This document shows, in pieces, positions 10,412 through 19,878 of a DNA stretch of 64,000 nt (position 1 is its first letter; the number at the start of each line of letters is the position of its first letter). A program made the position numbers and the translations under genes. Origin of the DNA: Tetramitus jugosus (taxonomy: Eukaryota; Heterolobosea; Eutetramitea; Acrasida; Vahlkampfiidae); NCBI GenBank assembly GCA_937625935.1, contig OW569346.1, forward strand, positions 62,001-126,000, given 5' to 3'. Under the pieces are notes generated by a model. That model saw only the letters and a program-made list of their open reading frames with translations, was not told where the DNA came from and searched no databases.

Positions 10412-12679
10412 TCATTTATCTTCAATGGAATGACAAAATCGAACAAAAGTGTCCGAAATGACCATGATTCTTACCGCTGTTTCAAGCTTATCGAACACTG
10501 TCAAATCTCCACAGGACTTTTCAATCACAGCCAACTCAGCATTAAGCAAATTGCCTGCCAGGTTCAGCGGAGAGACACCCGTTGGTTTCAAGAACTGTTC
10601 TACAATCTCGTGCTGGAAGATGGCTCTCTCGTGCACAGACTTCAATGACTTGTAGTGTTCTATCCCTTGCAAGAACAAAAAGTTCTCTTCTGACGCTTCA
10701 GATTTACAGAACTTGTGGAACTCGTCCCTCGTTTCATGATTTCTCATCATCTGATCGAATTTGACTTGATCAGCGAGCTGTAAGAGCTGCTCTTGACGCT
10801 TGTTCAACGTCTGTATCAACTCATGTTGCTCCTTCATGTTTCTGACAACGACAACATAACAATTGACAACTCTGTCGTCATCCATAAACAAACGAACAGT
10901 ATGACATGAGATCTCGACAGGCAAAACAGCAAACGAGGTGTACACACTCGTGTCCAAAGTACTATTGGTGTCGGCGAGCCCAGCCAAGTTGTCCATCAAT
11001 GTCTCACCACTCAAATCCTTGAATAAAGCTGAAATGTTCATGTTGTTCTCAACATTCTTTGCAGAGTAACCTAGCTTGGAATAGAAAGACTGATTCGCAC
11101 TTAGAATCACTCCTGTTTCAGAACTGACTGTGAGAATGAAATCGGTCATGGCATTCATGATTGATCTCGATTTTTGTTCTTCTACAGCGACCTTGTCTAA
11201 TAGGCGGATCAACAGTGCGTGGTCACTCGCCAATTTTCGCTGTGAAGCATCAAGTGCTTTTAGCATACTATTTACACCTCTTGCAAGAGAAGAGATTTCT
11301 GTGCCACCTCTCGGTATATTCACTCGTCTCGTAATATCATTCATTTGTCGAATCGATAGAACACTACTGCTCAATTGAACTACAGGTCCAACTACCACGA
11401 ACTCAATGAACAGAGTAACGACAATGGAAATGATAAGAACGACCAAACAAACCATTCCATAGCTCCATCCAAATGATTTCAATCCCAACAGATTAATGTA
11501 ACGTTCTACGTCGGAACGAACAACAAGAACATTGGCTCCTAAAATGTCAGTATAGACCTGATATGATGCAATACGAGGATTCGTAGTGGGTTCATCCCCC
11601 ACATCATTTTCGCGCCAGCACTCTCGAGCGGACAAGCGCTGCCCATTTTTAGCATCGAATGGGGAAACACGAAACGGTTCATCATGGAACCATTCACTAG
11701 TTTTGACACTTGACTGCGTTCCCAGGGTGTGATTCAAGGCCTTTGTAGATATCACCGAGGTGACAGATGGATCAGTGCCGAACTGATCTCTCGTATAAAA
11801 TGAGATACACATCTGAACGCTGCTGCTCACTTCCTTTGTCTCATTCTCCACATATTTTGCATAGACCAGCATGCCGACCGGATCTGGGAAATCTGGTGGA
11901 TACGTCAGCAATGCACTCGTCACTCTGAGCAATCGACCAGAAGCCATCATCAATCCACCATTTCCTCTCAACGTATCATTCATGTAGTCCAGAGAAGACA
12001 AATCGAGTGGATGACCCTTTGTTATTTGTGACAACTCTTGGGGCAACTCCAATGTTTCCAACGTATCCAGATCATATCCCAAATAACTCAACACATCACC
12101 ACTCATGTTGTAAAAAATGACAAAATTGACCTTGTGAAACGATTGGATGTACTCTGGATAAAAATTCGTTTCCAAATAAGTGTCCATCAACTCACTTGTC
12201 CTATTCACACCATTGCTCTGTATAATGGCATCATTCAACGACTGAACTGCATCACACGTGTCTGTCCACTCTGAATAATCTTTACTTGCAGCCAATTGAT
12301 GAGTCAAACTCTCATAGAACACTCTAGTAATTCTCTTGTTGGATTCTGACATGACATTCCTCTCCAACTTGTAAAACGATGTGAGGAAAATGGAGAGGAG
12401 AACAGCCAAGAACAAGCCCATCATTGCAAAAAACAAGAGCACCAATATGCACAATGTTTGTGACCGAATACTCCTTATGCTAGCCACTAGTGAACTCTTT
12501 GAGCAATTTTTAGATTTGCTGTCACTGCTGTGGTCATCTCCACCACCGTCAGCATCGTCATGTGCCTGTAGATCATACAGGGAAGTACCCGTGAGTGTAG
12601 AATTGGTTCGAGCTAAAAAGTTTAGTTCGAACGATATGGACTTATCCTTGTTGTTGTCCTTTTTGTTTTTGACTGTCAT
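10412..12679 (-). CDS. Membrane sensor with CHASE4-like, HAMP, PAS and RGS domains
   Basis: Predicted receptor that couples extracellular sensing to G-protein regulation. The 755-aa protein has a short Lys/Asp-rich cytoplasmic start and a transmembrane helix at about residues 75-103. An extracellular region of about 300 residues follows, with CHASE4-type features (KDYSEWTDTCDAV near its start, GLMMASGRLLRV further on). A second transmembrane helix (MVCLVVLIISIVVTLFIEF) leads into a HAMP linker (PRGGTEISSLARGVNSML). Then come a PAS-like segment (MNAMTDFILTVSSETG) and a short coiled coil. The C-terminal RGS domain (HETRDEFHKFCKSEASEENFLF) would accelerate GTP hydrolysis on G-alpha. There is no histidine-kinase or receiver domain. 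It lies immediately upstream of, and co-directional with, the cyclase-like gene. Domain assignments rest on motif recognition; CHASE4 is the least certain. Confidence 0.75.
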   Translation of the reverse strand: MTVKNKKDNNKDKSISFELNFLARTNSTLTGTSLYDLQAHDDADGGGDDHSSDSKSKNCSKSSLVASIRSIRSQTLCILVLLFFAMMGLFLAVLLSIFLTSFYKLERNVMSESNKRITRVFYESLTHQLAASKDYSEWTDTCDAVQSLNDAIIQSNGVNRTSELMDTYLETNFYPEYIQSFHKVNFVIFYNMSGDVLSYLGYDLDTLETLELPQELSQITKGHPLDLSSLDYMNDTLRGNGGLMMASGRLLRVTSALLTYPPDFPDPVGMLVYAKYVENETKEVSSSVQMCISFYTRDQFGTDPSVTSVISTKALNHTLGTQSSVKTSEWFHDEPFRVSPFDAKNGQRLSARECWRENDVGDEPTTNPRIASYQVYTDILGANVLVVRSDVERYINLLGLKSFGWSYGMVCLVVLIISIVVTLFIEFVVVGPVVQLSSSVLSIRQMNDITRRVNIPRGGTEISSLARGVNSMLKALDASQRKLASDHALLIRLLDKVAVEEQKSRSIMNAMTDFILTVSSETGVILSANQSFYSKLGYSAKNVENNMNISALFKDLSGETLMDNLAGLADTNSTLDTSVYTSFAVLPVEISCHTVRLFMDDDRVVNCYVVVVRNMKEQHELIQTLNKRQEQLLQLADQVKFDQMMRNHETRDEFHKFCKSEASEENFLFLQGIEHYKSLKSVHERAIFQHEIVEQFLKPTGVSPLNLAGNLLNAELAVIEKSCGDLTVFDKLETAVRIMVISDTFVRFCHSIEDK

Positions 12680-13262
12680 GACCGTAAGTGTGTTTTTGTT
12701 GTTTTTGTTGCTTTGGCTTGGATTTCGACTAAATGTGATTTGGTATTATTCTGAACTAATAATGGTGCGCAGTGAGTGCTGTGTGTGGGGATAGCTTAAT
12801 GTGTGTTGGTTGGCAAGAATGAACTCTGTGTCTCTGTTGTGGTGTGGTGTGCTACGATGGTTGCTCGAGTGTGGCCATCAGGAAGAGTTCATTCTCGAGG
12901 AAATCGGAGTGTGTGATGTTCAGGGGAGAGCTCTCTTTGTCAAAACACACACATTTTACCTATTGCGTCGATGTTCAATGTTCTTCGCGCACAACGGGGA
13001 GTTAAAAAAATATTTTTTGAGCTGACGTGTGACAACCACAACTTGGAACATTCTAGGCTTGTGAAAAAGCGTTGAACTTTTACGGTTCTCTCCGCACCAC
13101 TTTCGAGAGAGACTTTCCCGCTAGCCGTTGCCCCCCCTTTACAATTCAACAGTTCCGGCTACGGTTTGTGAAAAATCATTTTTCTACCCAACCGAAGAAG
13201 CAAGTTTTCAACCAAAAACAACAAAAACAAAACAACACTAACTGACTGATTCATCAACTAGG
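12680..13262. other. Divergent promoter region
   Basis: 583 bases between two divergently transcribed membrane-protein genes, so both promoters must lie here. It is rich in GTGTG and T-runs. Short frames at 12801-13025 and 12940-13149 resemble nothing and do not continue a domain. I see no RNA gene or repeat. Confidence 0.45.
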
Positions 13263-16238
13263 ATGTTGTCGAGGAAAAATATTCTCTCAGGGTGCCTTTG
13301 CGTACTTATAAGCTTACTCTTACTTGCGGTGGTGGTAAAGTCGGACACTTGCGCCGACAGTTTCGATTGTGGTGCTAACTCTTTCTGTTCAGGTGCTGAT
13401 GCTCTGAATGGTATTCTTGGAACTTGTACATGTAATAATGGTTATGGTTTGGATACAGGATTCTGTGTTCCTATGTGCTATAACAGATTGGAAAGTGATC
13501 TTAATGTTTGTAGTGGTGCTGGTACTTGTGATGGTCCAAACATGTGTACCTGTGAACCTGGTTACGGTGGTAATCAATGCGAGTATCACACTTGTGATGG
13601 TATTCGTTACAATGATACTTCTGCCTGTGGAGGCTTTGGTACTTGTGATGGCCCAGATACTTGTGACTGTCCTCTAGGCTATGAGGGAGAATTCTGTGAG
13701 CACTACTCTTGCCATGGTATTAGTACAAACAGTACTCAAACAATTTGTTCAGGCCACGGAAAGTGTATTGCACTTGATACTTGCCAGTGCTTCCCAGGCT
13801 ACGAAGGTGTGAACTGTGAGATTCCAATCAATCCATGCCAATTGTCTGCATCTATTGAGGGAAAGAAAGAAATAACGATTGCTCGCTCCAATCCACTCTC
13901 TTTGTTTGGTGTTGCAAATATTGCTCCAAAATGTGGATTCACTAGCTACACTGCCAAATGGACACACAATGTCACTGCTCGTATTGGATCGTCTGAAGAT
14001 CTATTGGTAATCAATCCCTTCACTTTCCCAATCTCAGAAACAACCTACCAGTTTACATACACGATTAGAAATGGAAATTACTCTGACTCTGCCACAGTAA
14101 TTGTCCATGTCAAGTTGGCCCCACTTCATGTTAGAATTGCTGGCGGTAACAGAGTAGCATTCCCAGTTGGAAAGACTATCGACATCAAGGCTGATGTAGA
14201 AGATCCAGAAAAACAAGAAGGAGATGTGTTTTCATGGAGATGCTCTGTCTTCAACTCTGTTGCATCGTGCCCTGATGGTATTAATCGTGTTGTCTATGCA
14301 ACTCACACTGATGAATTGGTCATCCCTGCCTCAGTCAATGCTCATACTGGAAAGTATATTTTCACTATTACCTACTCCAAGAGTTCAGGAAGTAGACCAC
14401 CAAAGAGTGCTTCAGTAACTATGGAACTTATTGCGCCAGGTGCTCCATTTGTTCACTTTGACGACGATATCCAACCAATCATCGCAAGAAGACTTCAATC
14501 CTTTGCAGTATCAATCACAAACAGAGTTGAAAGCTACAGGTGGTTAATTGACGGCACAGTTGTAAGTGGATCAAACTATATTGCAACCAGAAGTCGTTTG
14601 CTTGTTAGTCCTGAGGCATTAGTTCCTGGCTCAACTTACACGATTCGTTATGAAGCCACTAACTCAATTGGAACTGGATATGCTGAAATTGATGTCACTG
14701 TTAATCTACCACCATATGGAGGTTCTATCACTATCACCCCAACTAATGGTACCGCCTTGGAAACAACTTTTGAATTCTTGGCAGAAAATTGGGCTGATGA
14801 TCAACTCTACCCACTCAGATATGAATGGAGTATTCACTACACTGATGGAAGACGTCTCTCCAAATCATATATGAGCTATAATCCAAAGTTCATTGTTCCA
14901 TTCTTGCCAAGAGGTTCCTTCGAGATCAGCGTCATTGTTTACGATGAATTTGGGGACTCTGCAACAAGAACTGAATCACTTACCATTTCCCCAAGAATAT
15001 TTGCAAATAGAGACGCAAAGTATAATGCTCTAACACAATTGCTCACCAATTTCATTTCTGAAGCTGGAGAACACAGATTGAGTGAGAGCCGTATTGGAAG
15101 ATTGTTCATGATTACTGATGCTTGTCTTGCATCCTTGGAAGATACAAGTGATGAAGGATCTTCGAGAAGAGTTACTGCAACTCCATCTGGTATTGTTTCT
15201 AGCCTCTTATCCTTGATCAACGAAACATTCGTAGATGTCAAGAATAACAACCTAACTCAAGCAGGAATTGTCAGTTCATTTGATAATTCTTACTTTGAAA
15301 ACATGGGTAACAATTTGAAAGGTGTTGTCGGGAGTGGTAATTTGACTGCTGGAGGAAAGACAACCGTCCTTAATCTGCTTGACTCAATGATGGACTCTGT
15401 TGATGATGTCAAGAACAATGTCAATATCGACGGACCTTTGCTCGATGTTTTCTCTGGCCTCTTGAATGATCTATCTGGCCAATATGCCGGAAAAGTTGAT
15501 ACGATTTCTGACAAACTTCTCAAGTACTATGCCCAGAATCAAGTCACCGGTACAACAACCACAAAATCTTTGTCAAACATGGTTTATGTGAGCATGAAGC
15601 TTGATGTGCCTGATTTTGCAAACAAGAATCTCAATCTCCCTGCAACCAACGTCAGTTATTCCTCAGCTCCTTCCATTGTCTTCCCTGCAACAATGTCCGA
15701 CAAGTTGACTGTTGCTGGCCTCTCAGTAGCTGTCGCTAGAGTTAAGCTCTTTGGAATTGCAGCCAATCCATACACATATGCTCCAACAAGCAATAGTTTG
15801 TCTGTTGCATCATCAATCTCTGTCGAGTTGACAGACTCTAACGGTACTGTTAGTAGAATTAGCTCCCTCACCGATCCAATTACGATCTCTCTTCCAGCTC
15901 AATACACTGAGAAGAGAGGATGGAAGGCACACTGTAGATACTATGACACAACTAGTGCTCAGTGGGTGAAGGACAATACTTTGTCTGTGGCATCTGCAAC
16001 TTCAAACAGAATTGTTTGTGAGACTAGCCACTTGACTGCATTCTCTGCAACCTATGACAAGAGTCCATCATCTACCAACATTGGAAGAATCCTTGGTTTG
16101 GCTCTCGGTATCCCAATTCCAATTGCCTTTATTTCCTTGTGTCTGTTGGTTATTGGTATCATTGCTGGTGTGGTCATCAAAAAGAAGAAGGCACAACACG
16201 GAGACGACTCTATCGAAATGCGCGAAGCAAACGTCTAA
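13263..16238 (+). CDS. Type I membrane protein with EGF-like repeats, PKD/REJ-like region and GPS motif
   Basis: Cell-surface or endolysosomal protein of unknown ligand, 991 aa. It has a signal peptide (hydrophobic core ISLLLLAVVV, cut near residue 26). Four or so Cys-rich EGF-like units span about residues 30-190 (repeated CSGxGxC and CxCxxGY-type spacing). A beta-rich region of about 190-560 has PKD/REJ character. A helical stretch leads to a GPS-like motif with CETSHLTAFSA near residue 920. One transmembrane helix (about 947-975) follows, then a short basic/acidic tail ending MREANV. The GPS keeps the HLT cleavage tripeptide but has only two of the usual four cysteines. The overall plan resembles the extracellular part of polycystin-1/REJ proteins without the channel region. 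It shares this plan with the larger receptor at 32385-36945. Confidence 0.72.
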   Translation: MLSRKNILSGCLCVLISLLLLAVVVKSDTCADSFDCGANSFCSGADALNGILGTCTCNNGYGLDTGFCVPMCYNRLESDLNVCSGAGTCDGPNMCTCEPGYGGNQCEYHTCDGIRYNDTSACGGFGTCDGPDTCDCPLGYEGEFCEHYSCHGISTNSTQTICSGHGKCIALDTCQCFPGYEGVNCEIPINPCQLSASIEGKKEITIARSNPLSLFGVANIAPKCGFTSYTAKWTHNVTARIGSSEDLLVINPFTFPISETTYQFTYTIRNGNYSDSATVIVHVKLAPLHVRIAGGNRVAFPVGKTIDIKADVEDPEKQEGDVFSWRCSVFNSVASCPDGINRVVYATHTDELVIPASVNAHTGKYIFTITYSKSSGSRPPKSASVTMELIAPGAPFVHFDDDIQPIIARRLQSFAVSITNRVESYRWLIDGTVVSGSNYIATRSRLLVSPEALVPGSTYTIRYEATNSIGTGYAEIDVTVNLPPYGGSITITPTNGTALETTFEFLAENWADDQLYPLRYEWSIHYTDGRRLSKSYMSYNPKFIVPFLPRGSFEISVIVYDEFGDSATRTESLTISPRIFANRDAKYNALTQLLTNFISEAGEHRLSESRIGRLFMITDACLASLEDTSDEGSSRRVTATPSGIVSSLLSLINETFVDVKNNNLTQAGIVSSFDNSYFENMGNNLKGVVGSGNLTAGGKTTVLNLLDSMMDSVDDVKNNVNIDGPLLDVFSGLLNDLSGQYAGKVDTISDKLLKYYAQNQVTGTTTTKSLSNMVYVSMKLDVPDFANKNLNLPATNVSYSSAPSIVFPATMSDKLTVAGLSVAVARVKLFGIAANPYTYAPTSNSLSVASSISVELTDSNGTVSRISSLTDPITISLPAQYTEKRGWKAHCRYYDTTSAQWVKDNTLSVASATSNRIVCETSHLTAFSATYDKSPSSTNIGRILGLALGIPIPIAFISLCLLVIGIIAGVVIKKKKAQHGDDSIEMREANV

Positions 16239-16661
16239 AAAATTGTGAATAATAAAAAACTCGTTTCAAGTGAATCAATGTGGATCCGTTTGGGAACATG
16301 ATCATCAACACTAAGAGAGGCTGTTCTGGCCAGGGGAAAGGTGCGGTATGACCGATCAGCCAACGACACACAAGGCTTGATTGAGTTTCCAATTTGCCAC
16401 ATCGGAGTAATATAAAATCCGTCTGGCAAAATCCATGAAAATAACGGACTTGATCTAAAAAAATTCAGTTACGACAATTACATTCTTGAATGCTGTTGGT
16501 CGGTTCTCTCACTCGAGCAGTCCATGGTTGTGCACTGAGCTGGCGAGAGACTTGCTCCCCAACAACAGTTCTACCCAATCACAACCACAACACAACAACA
16601 ACAACTTGCACCATCAACCAACAACAACAACAACAACAATTCACAAGAATCATAGATCAAC
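16239..16661. other. Intergenic region
   Basis: 423 bases between co-directional genes. The last 100 bases are CAACAA repeats, likely the 5' untranslated leader of the SAP-domain gene. Short minus-strand frames here look spurious. No RNA gene or mobile element is visible. Confidence 0.45.
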
Positions 16662-17459
16662 ATGACTGATACCACCACCGCCACTCCTGCTACGACCACT
16701 GCTGCACCAGTCGCTGATGCACAACAAAAGGAAGCAACAACAACCGCAACAACCACCACTGCTACCAGTGGTAGTGAAGAGACCAAACCAACAAGCACAT
16801 CTTCATCAGAATCCTCTTCTGGTGGTGCAACCAAGTCACTCCATGACTTTGAGTCCATTCACGATCTGCTAAAATTGAAGCAAAACGAGTTGCAAGATTT
16901 GTGCGAAGAGGCCAAAGTAGAGTCCAAGGGCAAAAAGATTTACCTCGTTGGTCGTCTCATCAAATCCTTCCCAAAAGTCGATGAAGAAGAGTTGAACAAG
17001 GTGTCTGCTACGGATCTCAAGGAATTTTGCTTGGCCAATGGTTTGAGCGCAAAGGGTAACAAGAAGGATTATGTCGCAAAGCTTTTGGCCTTTAGAGAAG
17101 GAAAACCAATTCCTGAGCCTGCTCCAACTGAGACAAAGAGAAGAAGAGAGTCTACTTCAAAGGCTGCTGCTGCTGGTGATGATGAAGAGTCTAGTGGTGC
17201 TGACTCTAGTGGAGAAACGGAGACCAAGAGAAGAAGAACGAGCACAGGAGGTGCTGCTGCCACTACACCAAGCAAGAAGGACAATAAACCAGCCGCAGAG
17301 GACATGAAGAAGCTAAAGGTGGTGATTGATGGTGATGAGCGTGAGATTGAACCAACTGCCTCTAGAACATTTACTGGATGGAAGGGATTGTTTATGCAAA
17401 CGATCGATGGACACAAGTATGACATTGATATCAAGATTCATCTCTCCAAGAGCAAGTAA
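16662..17459 (+). CDS. SAP-domain nuclear protein
   Basis: Predicted DNA- or chromatin-associated protein, 265 aa. An N-terminal Thr/Ala-rich low-complexity stretch (residues 1-60) precedes two consecutive SAP-like helix-extension-helix units. The first is around LKQNELQDLCEEAKVESKGK, the second around SATDLKEFCLANGLSAKGNK, about residues 70-145. A middle section has Lys/Arg-rich nuclear-localisation-type clusters (KRRRES, KRRRTS). The C-terminal segment (LKVVIDGDEREIEP to the end) is likely beta-structured and I do not recognise it. SAP units bind scaffold DNA or RNA in many nuclear proteins; the exact role here is unknown. Confidence 0.7.
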   Translation: MTDTTTATPATTTAAPVADAQQKEATTTATTTTATSGSEETKPTSTSSSESSSGGATKSLHDFESIHDLLKLKQNELQDLCEEAKVESKGKKIYLVGRLIKSFPKVDEEELNKVSATDLKEFCLANGLSAKGNKKDYVAKLLAFREGKPIPEPAPTETKRRRESTSKAAAAGDDEESSGADSSGETETKRRRTSTGGAAATTPSKKDNKPAAEDMKKLKVVIDGDEREIEPTASRTFTGWKGLFMQTIDGHKYDIDIKIHLSKSK

Positions 17460-17669
17460 GCAAAGAATAACGGCGTTCAAGCCTCATTTTTGTCAAAACC
17501 AGTGCTCTTTTTTGTCTACATTGAATAAAATGAAAAAGTTGTAAATACTACCAATTTAGACCTCGAGCCGTTACAAATGATAGCATGACTACCTTTGAAG
17601 TGGATGACAAATTTCGTGGCTAATGTCTCGCCTTCTTGTTTTCAAATAGATATAGGTGGGTTTATTTTT

Positions 17670-19309
17670 TTACAAGAATGTCAACAGTTCATACTCTTGA
17701 ATCTCTTCCTCGTCAGGAGTAATCTGCTTCTTGAAGTTAGGGAAGAATGGACAAATGGTGAGAACCAATAGACCCAGTTGACCAATGGCAGTAGGAATCA
17801 AGCACAGAGCAGCATTGAACACCTCTCTCTTCGTCAGAGGCAACTCGTTTCTGACACAGAACAAGATGCATGTAATAAAGTTGAGTGCGAGATAGATGCA
17901 AATCATAGAGTATGAAAGTGCCATCAATGGACCATCTCTGTTCTCATCACCCTTTAGGAACAAGTTCCATGAGAGTGCACCCTTGAAGCAAAACACGCAG
18001 AATGCCATGGCAAATGCAACAAACAATGGCACAAACACAATCCACCATGAGATGGCAGGGAAACTTGTCTGTGAGAATGGCACCTTTTGATCAATACGTC
18101 CTGAAACAATGAAAATGAACACTGCAATCAGGAAGAAGAACAGGAAGTAGACGAAACGGAGAATAATGTTTGGATGTTCCTTGCTGTATGGATTCTCAGA
18201 GTCGTCACTTCCCTTGACAAAGCCCTTCATGAGACCACCGACTAGCCACAAAATCTATATACATGCACACACACATATCAAACAAGGAATTTTACAGTGT
18301 GAGCTATCGTCGCGTCATTTCTTCACATGCACACAAGCACACATGCACACACACACTCAATGAAAATAGAATTTACAAGCAAAACATACCATGTAAGCAG
18401 AAAAGTCCCAAGTCACTGGTGATTGCCAAACCGTTTCTTCTTTTTGGATAGGCATGATGATGGAGATGAGGATTGGCACTCCGAAAAACAGGCACAAATT
18501 AATGAACACAATGGGCAGGAAGAAGAAATAGGCAATCAACCAATACAGCTCTGTTGTATATCGGAACTGTTTTATAGATTTGTGTTGTGGTTAGTATAAA
18601 GGTGCTAAAAGAAGAGAAACATACTGTAATAGAGGGAGAGAGAGAGAGACGAGCTCACATTGAACGTGCACACGTGTGTGTCTAAATGCGATTTTCTTTT
18701 AAAAGCTTTCGATTGCAGTGGACGACAGTGCTGTGTCTGTCTGACTGTAGTTTGTTTTTTCGCGCTCCAAAATATATATATTTTACAATGAAAGCTGCAG
18801 CGGTTGAGTTCCCATGCAATGCCTCAAGAATGAATCACACACACACATATGCTGTCTCTCACTACACGACAGCTCAAATAGCGTTTTGTTCCCTTGTTTT
18901 ACTCGTATGTGCACATGACATGATTACTCCTCTCTCTCCCAAAACAGTAAAAACAATAACAACAAAAGCTACAATAGCTACAATAGTAACAAAAGACACT
19001 TACCAGACAGAATACAAAATAACCAAATAGGATAAAGCTTGCAATACCAACGACACCAAAATAGAGTTCAACAGGCACGACGACAGCCCATAACATTCCC
19101 TTTGCTTTCTCACCAACACCAATACGTATCATGAGAAGCAACAAAAATAGTACGGACAGGAATTGTTCAATCAAACTCACAATATTGACGAGAAGACGCA
19201 CCTTCTTAACAGGTGGATGTGCAAAAATGGTTTCAGCTTGACCTGTAATATCAATAAAGGCGGTCACATAACCCTTGAAATAATCAAACACGATACTGGT
19301 AACAATCAT
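17670..19309 (-). CDS. Multi-pass membrane protein, TMEM185/Fragile-X-F-like, three exons
   Basis: A three-exon gene read on the minus strand. Exon 1 is 19309-19004, exon 2 is 18566-18390 and exon 3 is 18254-17670. Both introns are phase 0 with GTAAGT/CAG and GTATGT/TAG ends (437 and 135 nt). The product is about 355 aa with eight or more hydrophobic helices. Short polar loops include SGRIDQKVPFSQ followed by SWWIVFVPLF. That pattern, an Arg-Ile-Asp loop before W..VF.PLF, recalls the TMEM185/TMEM60 family, and the length fits TMEM185 (about 350 aa). The C-terminus is acidic (TPDEEEIQEYELL). The start is the first in-frame ATG after a TGA at 19351-19349. Exon joins were chosen because the frame and helix pattern continue across them. 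The family assignment is tentative; the gene structure is firmer. Confidence 0.6.
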
Positions 19310-19623
19310 GATGACAGTGATAGTGATAGCAGTGATGAAATTGTGGAATCAACAAGTTGGTTGTTGTTGTTTTAGGTAGGAAAAGGTTGATATCGAGTTG
19401 TTTGTAGTTTTGTTGTGTGTGTGAATCCCTTTTTTGATATCAACTGACTGCACCGTGTAGTTGTTGTTGGTTGAGAGGAAAAGGAAGCTTCGATGTTTTT
19501 GTTTGGATGCACAGACCAAGGGACGAGTCGTTGAGGAATTATTGTGAGCAGTCATACGTCAAAAAACAGACAGTCTATCGACCCATCAACTGTCAAAACT
19601 ACAGCGGGCAATTATTTGAGCGC

Positions 19624-19631
19624 TATAAATA
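19624..19631 (+). promoter_or_regulatory. TATA-like element upstream of tRNA-Leu
   Basis: TATAAATA ends 18 bases before the mature tRNA 5' end. A TATA-like box in this position also precedes the tRNA-Lys gene of this window. This suggests an upstream element assisting Pol III initiation, in addition to the internal A and B boxes. Confidence 0.4.
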
Positions 19632-19649
19632 GAAATTAAGGACATGAAG

Positions 19650-19731
19650 GCATTCGTGGCCGAGTGGTCTAAGGCGTCCGACTCAAGTTCGGATATCTCC
19701 GGATGCGTGAGTTCAAATCTCACCGGATGCA
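19650..19731 (+). tRNA. tRNA-Leu (anticodon CAA)
   Basis: The acceptor arm pairs GCATTCG with CGGATGC (one G-T pair), with discriminator A. The D-arm region is GCCGAGTGGTCTAAGGC. The anticodon stem TCCGA/TCGGA encloses loop CTCAAGT, giving CAA at 19684-19686. A long class II variable arm is present, and the T arm is GTGAG-TTCAAAT-CTCAC. No intron interrupts the anticodon loop. CCA is not encoded. A TTTT run at 19736-19739 can serve as the Pol III terminator. Confidence 0.95.
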
Positions 19732-19735
19732 CAAG

Positions 19736-19739
19736 TTTT
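19736..19739 (+). terminator. Pol III T-run after tRNA-Leu
   Basis: Four consecutive T residues begin four bases after the tRNA discriminator, the minimal Pol III terminator. Confidence 0.5.
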
Positions 19740-19878
19740 ATTGCTGTCAAATTTTGATGGTTTGATCCAGATCTTTTTTGCTGGAAGGTTTTTCAGGCAA
19801 CCCAAACAAAGATCCGATCAAATATCCAACACGCACAAAGTGAGATCTTTGCATTTTCATTTAAACCGAGAAGAAAAA

